A DNA stretch of 64,000 bases, taken from assembly GCF_032118995.1 (NCBI RefSeq), contig NC_092650.1, forward strand, positions 23,570,001 through 23,634,000. The letters run 5' to 3'. How positions within the stretch are numbered: position 1 is the stretch's first letter; each line of letters opens with the position of its first letter. Positions 11,301 through 21,700 of this stretch are shown here, one piece after another. The notes beneath the pieces are model-generated. The model saw only the letters and a program-made list of their open reading frames with translations, was not told the DNA's origin and did no database searches. The DNA is from Asterias amurensis (lineage: Eukaryota; Echinodermata; Asteroidea; Forcipulatida; Asteriidae). The translations under genes and the position numbers were made by a program.

Positions 11301-11942
11301 ATAAAAGTAGTAAAAAATAAATGGACGGATTTACCAAAATATTTTTTAAAACAAATGGTGCATTCTGATTGCCTAATGCGTGTGACATCACTAAGGAGGA
11401 AAGTTTATTGAAACGAAATTCATAATAAACTTTAATTGGTACTGAGTATATACAATAAATCCGTTTTCATAAATAAGATCTGGGTATTGGTAAGAAACAA
11501 AAAAAATAGTGAAGATCACAGATTTACATAAAACTTGCATGGTACAATGATGATGTTAGTAGAAAACGTCTCTTGAAATATTTCTGTCTGATATGTCGTA
11601 TTTGATGAGAAAAAAAATCTAACTTCGCGTTTGGAGTTTATCGCTTTAGTGAGCGTTTTATTGATTTTTATTTTTTTATTTGGCATCGATGCAAGGCAAA
11701 ATTTGTAATCGCTTTTTCACTATTCTGACCAAGATGGCCGATCGATCTCAAACTTCTACAGGTTTGTATAGTTTATGTATAATATGGTGGATTACATAAA
11801 GTGCTTACACTGCCATCAACTGTTTTGTGAGCAAAAAACAATAACTATGTAATGTTCCTTTAAACCATTTTCAAACGGAGCTTTATGGACTGGAAGTGGC
11901 GCACCCAGGGAAAGGGTGGCCTTTTATGTTTCAAACACCATT
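7833..11942. repeat. Tandem segmental duplication, unit B (cut short)
   Basis: Follows unit A base for base apart from scattered differences up to ...TTTCAAACACCA at about 11942, where the other copies continue CACCCAACCC and this one changes to TTTTCTGAAGCAGC. The last ~1.3 kb of the unit, including the FN3-like exon, is missing here. Confidence 0.85.
10611..11105 (+). CDS. Proline-rich protein, last exon (copy B)
   Basis: 164 residues, open throughout, with acceptor ttttcacag before 10611. It has one extra residue (His in QVAHQGPQ) compared with the copies ending at 5660 and 27277, and LQPTVAYP where others have APQ or VPQ. The PPPY motif is kept. All copies keep the frame, which argues for recent duplication or continued selection. 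Upstream exons not found. Confidence 0.6.
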   Translation, partial: ARGTSVAPQNLPVIVHPSSGVTIQGNTIAPSAFFSPSQQNVVLNPYNKPYPVAAPMPNYAPSPQVAHQGPQPIQGTTAYPQATQGTTTAYPPTTQGALPYPPPYQCGLNYRPPSPGIVLQPTVAYPLPPPNQGDTSGTFYPPPSHALYPPSEKTPEPHQGAAKQ

Positions 11943-12584
11943 TTCTGAAGCAGCACTTTAAAGGAAGAAGTTTGGTTTGTTATTTACACAGGGTCTTTCA
12001 TTGTTTTTACACAAGTATGTATTGCTGTTACAACTATAGATAGTTAAGGTGGTTTTTAACCCAAACTGGTATTAAATACTAATTTGTCCTTAATAAAAGA
12101 TAACATTTGTTGAAGTGAGCATCTAACATTCAAACTTGTCGTTATATTGTGTTTGTGGTGTTCTTGTTAAATTCGAAAAGGGTGTATAGTTTTTATTTTA
12201 TTCAAGTAAAACTCTCCAAATGTCAAGGCACGACCCGTTTGTAAAAAGTGTGGGTTTTGTTTAAATAATTAAAAAACAGGATTTGCTATTATTATTTTTT
12301 CACGATTCAAGCTTAGATGGGGTTGTCTTTGAAGCTATTATTTTGTTTGGTAATTTTTTAATTTTTTTTTAATGTTGCCATTTGCATTTTTTGTACTAGA
12401 ATTAGTATAAAAGTATAAACAAATTCAAAAATGAGTACACAGCCCCAGTTATTGGGTCTAGTTATGAAATACAACTATGTCATGGGACAGATAAAAAATT
12501 GATCTGCATATAGGTTGCATGTTAATGCATTTTTTGTTTTGTAGTAACTTTATATAATATGGAATGCCAAAGAGGCATTTAATA

Positions 12585-12812
12585 ATCGGTAAGGTCTTTT
12601 GCAACCGGTGATTAAATTTGTCATCGGTGATGGTCTTAGGTCATCGGTGATCAACTTCAGCAATCGGTGATGCATATATTCAAGATCGGTGATGGTCCAA
12701 GTTGCAATCGGTGGTCAACTTTAGCAATCGGTGTCTGCATATTCAAGATCGGTGATGTTCTTTCGCCATTGGTGATCAACTTTAGCAATCGGTGATGGTC
12801 TTTCGCAATCGT
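12585..12812. repeat. Minisatellite of CAATCGGTGAT type
   Basis: About ten degenerate copies of a ~20-base motif built on GCAATCGGTGATCAACTT, with variants such as AGATCGGTGATGGTC. It sits directly before a partial family IV MITE (12812 to about 12960). No coding meaning seen. Confidence 0.65.
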
Positions 12813-12960
12813 TAAAGGAACGTTACAGATTTGGTAAGAAACAAAAACTGTGAAGATCACAGATTTACATAAAATTTACACGGTGAATGATCGATGATAT
12901 CGATGATAATGGTAGAAAACATCCCTTGAGATATTACTGTAGGACGCAAGCCTCGTGCGT
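12812..12960. mobile_element. MITE family IV, partial
   Basis: TTAAAGGAACGTTACAGATT opens the element, followed by the shared GTGAAGATCACAGATTTACA segment; the right half is missing. A full-length copy is at 44679-45059. Confidence 0.6.
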
Positions 12961-12999
12961 CTTGGAACATTGGAACCCGTTAGTGAGTGCGCCATAGAT

Positions 13000-13085
13000 A
13001 TAGAATATAATACATTATCTATGGAGTGCGCGAGTTTGTTCCATAGATATAGAATTAAGTTGTTATATTCTATATCTATGGTTTG
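13000..13085. repeat. Palindromic cluster CCATAGATATAGAAT
   Basis: CCATAGATATAGAATATAAT at about 13000 is answered by ATTATCTATGG nearby and by ATATTCTATATCTATGG at about 13065, making nested hairpins. No gene. Confidence 0.45.
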
Positions 13086-13399
13086 TTCACGCGATACACG
13101 CGTGCGTAATGCGTTTTATGCGTCGTGTTTCTGATGAACTTTACGCTTGCGTATGGCGTACCACCGGCGTTGCCTGTTTATGTCAACACATTTTTTTTCA
13201 TCATTCTTTTTTCCTTGTATTTTCGTATATTAAATTTTACAGATTTATTTACCCAGCGTCTGGCTTCCTTGTAAGTTCCGGTCATAGAGCTATATATATT
13301 GACTAGAGCGCTAACACCCCGTTATACACGCACTAAGGTTTTGAAGCCGTGTGGGCGCATCTATGTATATGTACAAACCAATACAAAAGCTTGAAATAG

Positions 13400-13595
13400 A
13401 CCCTTCCCATGAAATATGTAAATTGCACAAAGCGCGTGCGCACTAACGTTTTGGTTGGCAAAATGAGGGAACATCGCGCTGTTTTGTACACGGCTAATGG
13501 GTGCGTGACGCAGACGCGATTGCGCGTCTGCTTAGTGCACAACAGGGTCTGTACGCATGCGTGAATGTAAGCATATTTCATGGGAAGGGTCCATT
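13400..13595. mobile_element. Short TIR element with ends CCCTTCCCATGAAATATG
   Basis: The left end CCCTTCCCATGAAATATG pairs with CATATTTCATGGGAAGGG at the right. The same termini bound the larger elements at about 1217-1565, 6650-7000 and 28265-28610. Confidence 0.65.
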
Positions 13596-13964
13596 GTGTA
13601 CGGCAATTGTACGACGGAAAATTATCAGTAGCAATTTTCCTAGAGAGTCGTGTTGATCCAGCCGAAGATTACTCGAGTTTGGAGTTCCACGGTTCGATAT
13701 CCAGGGCTGTGATGTTCAATTCATTTTAAACTCCGTCAAATAATAAAATTAATGACGGTGGACGGAAATTTATCAGTAGGAATTTTTCTCTGGGTCGAGT
13801 TTGTCCAGCGAAATTGTTTTGACTTAAAGGCACCTAGAAATATATTTTTTTTTTTCTTTAAACATTAGAGTAGATGTTCCTGAACAATAAAATAATTTTT
13901 TGAGTAATTGTTTTCGACGATTTATATGTTTAACAAATTAAATAAAGATGTGGGGGTGACTCCG

Positions 13965-14500
13965 CCTACCCCTTTTGTGACGTCAATCGAGGAAGACTTT
14001 GCCTCGATCGAACATACGTACGTGCAAGTACATTCAAGTCCTGGACGTGAGTTTGTACGTTTGAAAAAGTTTTTTTCTTGCATTTTCCCGGCAATGTCAA
14101 CCAGGTGTATTGCTGCTGAATGCAGCAAAACAACTAAAGATGGTGTCAGTTTACCAAGTTGTCCGGTCCGACGTCTTTTCCAGCGCTGTGCGGCAAACAC
14201 TTCGAGCCGTTGTGCTTCGAGAATCCGGAATACACCACACATTTTGACATGAAGAGAAAAGTTCTTTTCTAAAACATGACGCCATCCCAATAATTTTTCC
14301 AACTAGTGGGGAAGTCGAAGAAGGTACCTGAAAGACGTAACGAACCTAAAGAAGCATTTGCCTTACGTGAAAAAATCAGGTATTGTTTTAACTTTGAGGG
14401 CGTTTTTAGCTTGCGCCAAGCGTCAATATGCTGTGTTGGCACTGCATGCGATTCATCGCGCCTCAAATGACGTCACGAACAGCGCCCTCTCGGGTCGGGC
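13965..14500 (+). pseudogene. THAP-domain DNA transposon remnant
   Basis: The plus strand encodes STRCIAAECSKTTKDGVSL at about 14095, the start of a THAP zinc finger (Cys-x4-Cys in this family's N-terminal signature). After about 14165, in another frame, comes LCGKHFEPLCFENPEY, which fits the C-terminal Cys/His half of a THAP domain. The two halves are therefore out of frame. No transposase core follows. Ends resemble the foldback elements of the tandem units. THAP domains belong to P-element and Kolobok transposases as well as host factors; the short repeat-like ends favour a transposon. Confidence 0.6.
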
Positions 14501-14992
14501 TTTTTTCCAATTTGTAAATAACATGGAAACTAATTTATGTTAACCTTAGTTAGTTGTTTATTCATATTCCACTCAACTCATCAAAACACATATTTTAGTG
14601 ACAAAAGCTTTATTTTGACAAAATACCACTTCCAGGTGACCTTAACATTTTCAAAATTGATGGGGGACAGAACAATTTTATCAGTGTGAATTTTCCTAGA
14701 TTATTCTAAAAGTCGAGTGCTGCCCATTGGAGGATTGTTCAAAATCTATGCTGGTCCCAGGAGGGTGGTGGCAAAATCGACTTTTAAAGGGGTGGGGATC
14801 CTCATCCCTCAAATTAAACAAGTTTTCAGAGTGTTTTAAATGAGGTACCGGAACTTAATAGGAACTGGGCGATTGATGACCTAAAAAAATAATGGGCAAC
14901 AACTTTAATTGCACTTCCGTTGCGACTACAAGAATTTATTTTACTTCCTCATGCACTGGACTAAACACTCATGTCAAGTTTCAGATTTTGCC

Positions 14993-15218
14993 TTAAAGGC
15001 AGTGGACACTATTGGTAATCACTCAAAATAATTATTAGTATAAAACCTTTCTTGAATACTAGTAATGGGGAGAGGTAAAACATCGTGAGAAGCGGCTCCC
15101 TCTGAAGTAATGTAGTTTATTAGAAAGAAGTAATTTTCTACGAATTTGGTTTCGAGACCTCAGATTTAAAATTTGAGATACACCAAGTGAGAAGACTAGT
15201 CGTGCCCGATGTCTTTAA
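14993..15218. mobile_element. MITE family I, internally deleted
   Basis: Opens TTAAAGGCAGTGGACACTAT and keeps the segments ATAAAACC and CGGCTCCCTCTGAAGTAA, but the right half is shortened, ending GATGTCTTTAA. Confidence 0.7.
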
Positions 15219-15373
15219 ACTTTGGGAAAATGCGAGAGAGTGTGGGAGAGAGGGGCCACCATGTGCATCCCCGTAAAAAAAAAAATTGTTTTGCAAGTTT
15301 GATGATCACACTTTTATTTTTAGATTTTGAAATTTCGCAAATTTTCTGCTTGTGTTGCTTATAATGTTTCTGG

Positions 15374-15735
15374 TTCAAGGATTTGGGTGCTTTTTCAAAA
15401 TGTCCATAGATTTACATTAAACTCGCAGGGTTTAGAGATACTGATAGTGGAAAGCTTCCCTTCAAATATTACTAACTGCAGGTGCTGTAGTTTTTGAGAA
15501 ATGAGTAAAACAATGTAATGAAAATACGTTTGTAAATGCTTAAAATAATTTTGGTCTCATGAGACGAAAATTATTTTCATGACATTGTTTTACTCATTAT
15601 CCCAAAACTACACCACAGCACGTAATATTTTCAGGGAAGCTTTCTACTATCGTTATCTTCAAACTGTGTAAGTTTAGTGTAAATCTGTGGACATCGTGTT
15701 TTTTGTCCTACAAAAAGTACATACACCCTTTTTAA
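15374..15735. mobile_element. MITE family III
   Basis: Begins near AGGATTTGGGTGCTTTTTC, ends ACATACACCCTTTTTAA, and has a central inverted repeat GGTCTCATGAGACGAAAAT. It shares its right-hand TTAA with the family II element that follows, so one has inserted at the edge of the other. Confidence 0.6.
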
Positions 15736-16104
15736 AGCCATTGGACCCTTTCGGTACAGAAAAAAATAAAAGTTCACAGATTTAAAAATAATTTACAGGG
15801 TTTATAGAAGGTAATGGTGAAAGACTTCTCTTGAAATAATTAGTCCATGAAATGCTTTACTTTTTGAGAAAACAGTAAAACAATATAAATTCTCGTTAGC
15901 GAGAATTACGAATTTATTTTAAACACATGTCATGACACGGCGAAACGCGCGGAAACAAGAGTGGGTTTTCCCGTTATTTTCTCCCGACTCCGATGACCGA
16001 TTGAGCCTAAATTTTCACAGGTTTGTTGTTTTAAATATAAGTTGTGATACACGAAGTGTGGGACTTGGACAATACTGTTTACCGAAAGTGTATAATGGCT
16101 TTAA
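15732..16104. mobile_element. MITE family II
   Basis: Starts TTAAAGCCATTGGACCCTTT, ends GAAAGTGTATAATGGCTTTAA; full-length, about 370 bases. Confidence 0.75.
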
Positions 16105-16302
16105 TATAACAAACGCGAAGTTGTGCAGCATTGAACGTTTGGTATTACTTACCCCTCTCTCAATCAACCCCCTCCCCCTCCCCCTCTCGTCTCTCTTTGT
16201 TGTTTAGTTGAAATTTTACCGGGGAAGTGCCCCTCCATCTTGACCCAGCATGCATGCATCATCAACGAAGCTTTCAATAATAAAGTACGCTTTTGGTTTT
16301 AC

Positions 16303-17393
16303 TAGGTGTATCTCAACATATAAAACACGTAACAAACCTGTGGAATTGTTAGCTCAATTTGTCGTCGAATTGGCGAGATAACAATGGAAGAAAAAACACC
16401 TTGGGCCGATTTCACAAAGAGTTAGGACTATTATACAAATATTGACTGCTTCGAGTGCTATGGTTAAAACTATGACTCCCGAGGTGATCCCCGGAGCGTT
16501 CTATTTTCCCGAGGCGAAGCCGAAGGAAAATAGAACGCTCCGGGGATCACCGAGGGAGTCATAGTTTTTAACCATTGCACGAGTAAAAGCAGTCAATATT
16601 TGTTTTATAACACCCCAAACATTTCTAAATACTGTACTGTTATTATTAAGTTACAGACCTGAATGCTACAATCCACGGACGACGCGAATACAGATTGCAA
16701 ACACTTTTACTTACTGTGTTGCATGTAGTGTCGTGCAATCCGAAATGGTTACAGACTATTAATTTATCATCCTCGTACACGCAACGGACGTCTGGGTACT
16801 GCACGCCTGTGCTAGTCTGTCGGACTAGCGCACGGCGCCGTGTGCTAGTCTTCGGGCTAGCGCATGGCAAACCGACGCACTATCACACGGCCGTCGTCAA
16901 GCAAAACTAAGACATGTCATGTGACGCGCTCTAAACCAATGAGCAGCCAGAATACTTGCAAGTGGTGTTATAATATAATGGCTCTATGGACTAGTATTAT
17001 CTCGAGTTAGGACCAGTTACTCGTCCTAACTTAGGACTATCCATGCAATTTGTATATCTCCTATAGGACTAGTCCTAAGTTAGGACTAGTCCTAACTCTT
17101 TGTGAAATCGACCCCTTGTCACACGAAGTTATGTGCTTTCAGACGCTTGACTTATAGAGACCTCAAAGTTTAATTTTGAGGTCTTGAAATCAAATTCATT
17201 ATATTAGTGAATAATTACCTCTTTCTCGAATAAAACGTCACTTCATAGGTAGTCGTGTCTCACAATGTTTTAACCTATCACCCTCTCTCCATTGATAAGT
17301 ACGTTTTTATGCTAACAGAGTACCAAAAAATAATCAAATATATATAATTTGGTAACAGAGTACCAAAAAAGGTAATCAAAAATAGTGTCTTAA
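16303..17393. mobile_element. MITE family I interrupted by another element
   Basis: GGTGTATCTCAACATATAAA through GGAAGAAAAAACACCTT at the left and TTGTCACACGAAGTTATGTG onward at the right are consecutive parts of family I, split by the insertion at 16404-17115. Confidence 0.65.
16404..17115. mobile_element. ~0.7 kb TIR element nested inside a MITE
   Basis: Ends GGGCCGATTTCACAAAGAGT and ACTCTTTGTGAAATCGACCC are inverted repeats of about 26 bases. The flanks fit a 3-base duplication CTT. The interior carries a long GC-rich palindrome (about 16470-16580, arms CCCCGGAGCGTTCTATTTTC) and many copies of TTAGGACTAGTCC. No transposase frame is visible. The superfamily is not clear; a 3-base target duplication would fit PIF/Harbinger-like elements. 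Confidence 0.65.
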
Positions 17394-17395
17394 AA

Positions 17396-18525
17396 TGATT
17401 ATGTAAAAGACTATCCCGCCTAAGGACGAAGGATGATGATGATGATGATGTAAAAGTTAATATGATTATATATGTAAATGATGATGTAAAGTAATATGAT
17501 TATATAAGAGTTAAAAATGATTATGTAAAAGTGATACGCATGATTCATATACCGGTGCGACACCAACGGGTCGTGCACGGTGCGGATTCGCTTCAAAGCC
17601 TTGGTCTCACTCAGTATTGATGTGGATGGTCAAGTAATCCGCCATGGCCAACGGTCCAGCTGGAAACAATAACAAGAAAATAAAATGAAAGGCTCGGGAA
17701 AAAAAGCACCCTGTGAGAAAGCATCATATTTTTTTCCAATTGTGCTGATAAAGCGTGTCTTTTTAACACAAAGCGTGTTTTTCATTACCACACGTTTTTG
17801 TTTTGCAAATGGTTTTGACAATAATGTTGTTGTTTCAGTGTCAACTACTCAAACTACTTAGGTTCCGCAGACTTCCGTCCCAACCTGGCCAGAGGCTACA
17901 CACTAATCATTATTTATTTTTAGTGAAACAAGAAATCATTGTTCGTTCCCGATGCGTGCTATCTGCTCGTAGACACGCTATAACGATTAATGGGAGATTT
18001 TGGAACGCTAGGTGGCAGCAGATGCGTGTATTATGCCGGTTGCTTATACACATGGATTATGTAGACCGCCCATCTTTTTTTGCCACGTCACAGCCCGAGT
18101 TTTTGCCAACCCAGGTTGGAAAACTATGGAAACCTTTAATGCAAATCAAAAACAGATCGCTACTGTTTGTTACAATGTACAAAACTATTCAAACATTGTG
18201 TTCATTTTGCTGAAAACAAAACAACTACTTATGGGAGGTATTTTATTTAGTAGCAGGTTTACAGAAAATGTTGAATTTGGTTAAAACATAATATTTTAAA
18301 ACGATTGGGTGTTTTACTAACATGCGGCCGGCCGTCAATGCCAACCAAGGCAACACAAAAGAAAGGTTTATTATACTGACGAGACTTTCCCCATAGTAAA
18401 CATGTATATAAACAGAGCACCAGTCTACTTTAAAAAGTGCGCGTATAGATTTGATAGTTGCAACGGCTGGAAAAGCGGATACGCTTTTAAAATAATGTTT
18501 ATCTTCATAGATTCTTAACACTAAA
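17396..18525. other. Non-coding stretch downstream of the SRCR gene
   Basis: Short (GAT)n at about 17430-17450 and AT-rich ATGATTATGTAAA repeats to 17540. A segment near 18000 (TGGAACGCTAGGTGGCAGCAG) recurs near 35830 and looks repetitive. A minus-strand AATAAA at 18367-18372, 154 bases past the stop at 18526, is a good poly(A) signal for the SRCR gene. No convincing exon. Confidence 0.5.
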
Positions 18526-18763
18526 TTACGTAAACGTTGAGCCGGTGTAACCCTTTAAGACATTAGTTGTTATAGTTTTACCGTTTGATGTACCAACATT
18601 CCAGTTGATATTTCCTTGTCTGCTGTACAGTAAGACCGGATAACTTCTGAAGGATCGTTCCCATTGGCAAATGCCATCTGAATCTAGCACCACCATCCAG
18701 CCATAGTCCAAAAGGCAGCCGTTATAGATCTTATTGATGAAGAACCGTCGACGAGACGATCCA
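18526..18763 (-). CDS. SRCR gene exon 5: end of C-terminal domain
   Basis: Enters in phase 2 after an acceptor ending AACTTTAG. It encodes [13 protein letters not shown] and [11 protein letters not shown], then CQWERS and a tail ending GSTFT-stop. The RRFFIN...GC..D.GW pattern closes a domain that I remember from many secreted invertebrate proteins, without a name I can confirm. Confidence 0.8.
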
Positions 18764-21700
18764 CTAAAGTTTGCGTGACAAGAGAAACGAGAAAGGAATT
18801 CTGATACCAACAGTAGCTTATTTATATATACCCACAATAATGGGAGAGGTTGATAGTACAAAACATTGTGAGAAACAGCTCCCTCTGAAGTGACGTAGAT
18901 TTCGAGAAAGAAGTAGTTTTCCCACGAAATTGAGTTCTCGAAATCAAGCATCAGAAAGCACACAACTTTGTGTGACAATGGTGTTTTTTCTGTCATTACT
19001 ATCTCGCAACTTCGATGACCGATTGAGCTGAAATTTTCACAGGTTTGTTATTTTATGCATATGTTGAGATACACCAACTGTGAAGACTAGTCTTTGACAA
19101 TTACAAATAGTGTACATTGTCTTTAAAAGTATAATTCAAGCAGACGTATATTTTGTTTAGCAATGAATGAGTCAGCTTTAGCTATATCAGCCCATGTCTC
19201 AGCCTGAACATCTGACGTCAAACTTCGAGGCTCGTGAATAACGCCAGTAAAAGCGTGGAGGAAGGAAGAGAAGGAGCTCAAACGAAGGGACTTCAAAAGT
19301 CGAACCCATGGTACCGCGGTCGTTTAACGACACCTCGGAATCACCCACATACCTTACACAGACAATGACCGACCTGGCGTATGTGAGTTTGCGCGTGCGC
19401 ACTGGTTCTTCACTCAACTATTGTGTCGTATGTCGTATGGATATAATACAAAAAACAACTTTTTTGAGACCTGTTAAAAATTGTGTACATACACTTGTGC
19501 TCACCAAATCGAAAAACACATTTGAACACCAACCACCCTCGTGTGCTAATACCCACAGTTTGAACCACCGCTAGTGACCGGAAAGTCACAAATGCTAAAG
19601 ACAATGCTAAAGAGAGGAGGCAAACAGATCCAGCATCTTTTCTTGCCGTAAAACTTTTTATTGAAGAAACAGAAATGCATAGTATATCCCGTCCTACTCT
19701 TTGTGTAACTTCACTCCATAACTCGTCATCTCATCTGTTTTATTTTGTTATAAACTATTATTAGCATACTCTTTCTGGTTACTTTTCGAATGTTTCAGAA
19801 CATTATTTCTCCGTCTTTTATTCAGTGTTTAAATTTTCAAGCGTTTGTTTCAGTCACAGTTCAAATTTGACTGAAACGAACGCTTGTGTGTATGCGTTCT
19901 TGTTATGGAGTTTAAAATAAAACAATGTATGCGACGTGCCGAGCTGACCACCATCATGTGTACGTACCTACTGGCCCAAATATCCCCAAAGATAGAGAAG
20001 TAGTTCATGTTTGTCGTTGTTGTCAGGTCACTCCATGGAGAGGATACAAGGCGCTCCTTGGCGAACCAGCTCGTAATGTCAGAGTCCACTCCATTGAATA
20101 CCAATTCAACTTTGACCCCAGTCTGGTCGTACAAGGACAACTTGACCTGGACAGAGATTCAAGTTAAACAGGATTGTATCATCGAAAGACAAAAAAACAA
20201 AAAACATGTTGCGTAAATCGCACTGATCCACGCACACTTCTAACAAACAGGCTCAAAAGATTATAAGCCCATTAGGAAATGCATTGAGCTAGTTATTGTC
20301 ATATGAACATTCGTCCTGCACTACGAAAAGGTCGTTAGATACCCCCAGGGGAATCCGCCTGGTCCTCTCAAAATTCGAAACCTCAGCTGAGGTATCGAAT
20401 TCAAGCAGCCGAAAGCACACAACTTGTGATGCAAGGGTGTTTTTTCTTCCATTATTCTCTCGCAACTTCGACGACAAATTGAGTTTAAATATTAATACAG
20501 ATTTGTAATTTTATGCATTATGTTGAGAAACACCAAGTGTGAGAAGACAGGTCTTTGACAATTACCAAAGGTGTCCAGTGCCTTTAAGCTTACGTCGCTG
20601 CATGTTTATAAATTAACTCATAATTGTATCAAATAAAATCACTGTTTCTGAAAAGCAAGTACATGTCTGTTTTCGGATACAGACAGGGGACCAGTCTATT
20701 CCCTCACCTGCTTGATGTTCAACTGTCCATTTTTCCAAGAATTGTACAATATGTTGTTCCGATAGTTCCCGCTGTTCTCTGAGCCGCACTCCAAGATTGA
20801 GTCAGTCCACAGGTCATACATATTAAATCCCGTCCCAGCAACCCCTTTGAAGACCAACTGCCATCCACACTCTGAGTAGAAAAGGTGATGTTATTAAAAA
20901 CAATCATAAATTAACGAACAAGAAAGGCTTTTTGTTATTTAAAAAATAAATAATAATCCCGCATTCCGCAAAAGGTCGATTGGGGTGTAGTTCATGGCTC
21001 GACTTGTAAGCAAAATATCGGCACTCGCGGAAATTCTGCGCTTACGCCAAGCATATTTCAGTTAGCAAGGAATTTTGGCTTGTGAGCGTGTGACTCCATG
21101 TTGTGATAGGTATTCTACACTTATACAGCATTTAAACCACTTCTCCTAGCTTTATAGTACCTCTGTGCAGTATATATTTCTGATGTTTTTGGACTATCTG
21201 GCTCAAAATATATGTTACATTACATTACAAAACGATTTGGACTTTTCCTTTTTTTATTGTTTGTTACTTTCAACCACACACCCTGTATACATACCAGTGC
21301 AGATTACACCAGCATCTTCACTGTGACCACAGTTGTCAATTGTGCTATATGAGCATTGGGCAATGTTGGTCTCTGTTCCGGTACAAGCAACATCATCCAT
21401 AACTATGTCTCCACTACCCTGACCAAAGTAGGCTGACGATTTGGCTGATAGTGCACTTGAATAGCCAAGTTGTGTACACACCACTGTAGCGTCATTGATG
21501 CCCCATTGGTCATCACACACTGTTCCCCATGCACCGTTTACATACACCTCAACACGGCCTTCTGAGCTAGAGCTTCCACCAACAAGTCGCACAGAAAACG
21601 AACCTGTTCAGTTAATGAGTTACAAAATAACAATAACTGATGTTTTCAAACGTTCATTTGAAAAGAGCACAATGATAAGTTGGTGCTTCCTCCAACAAGT

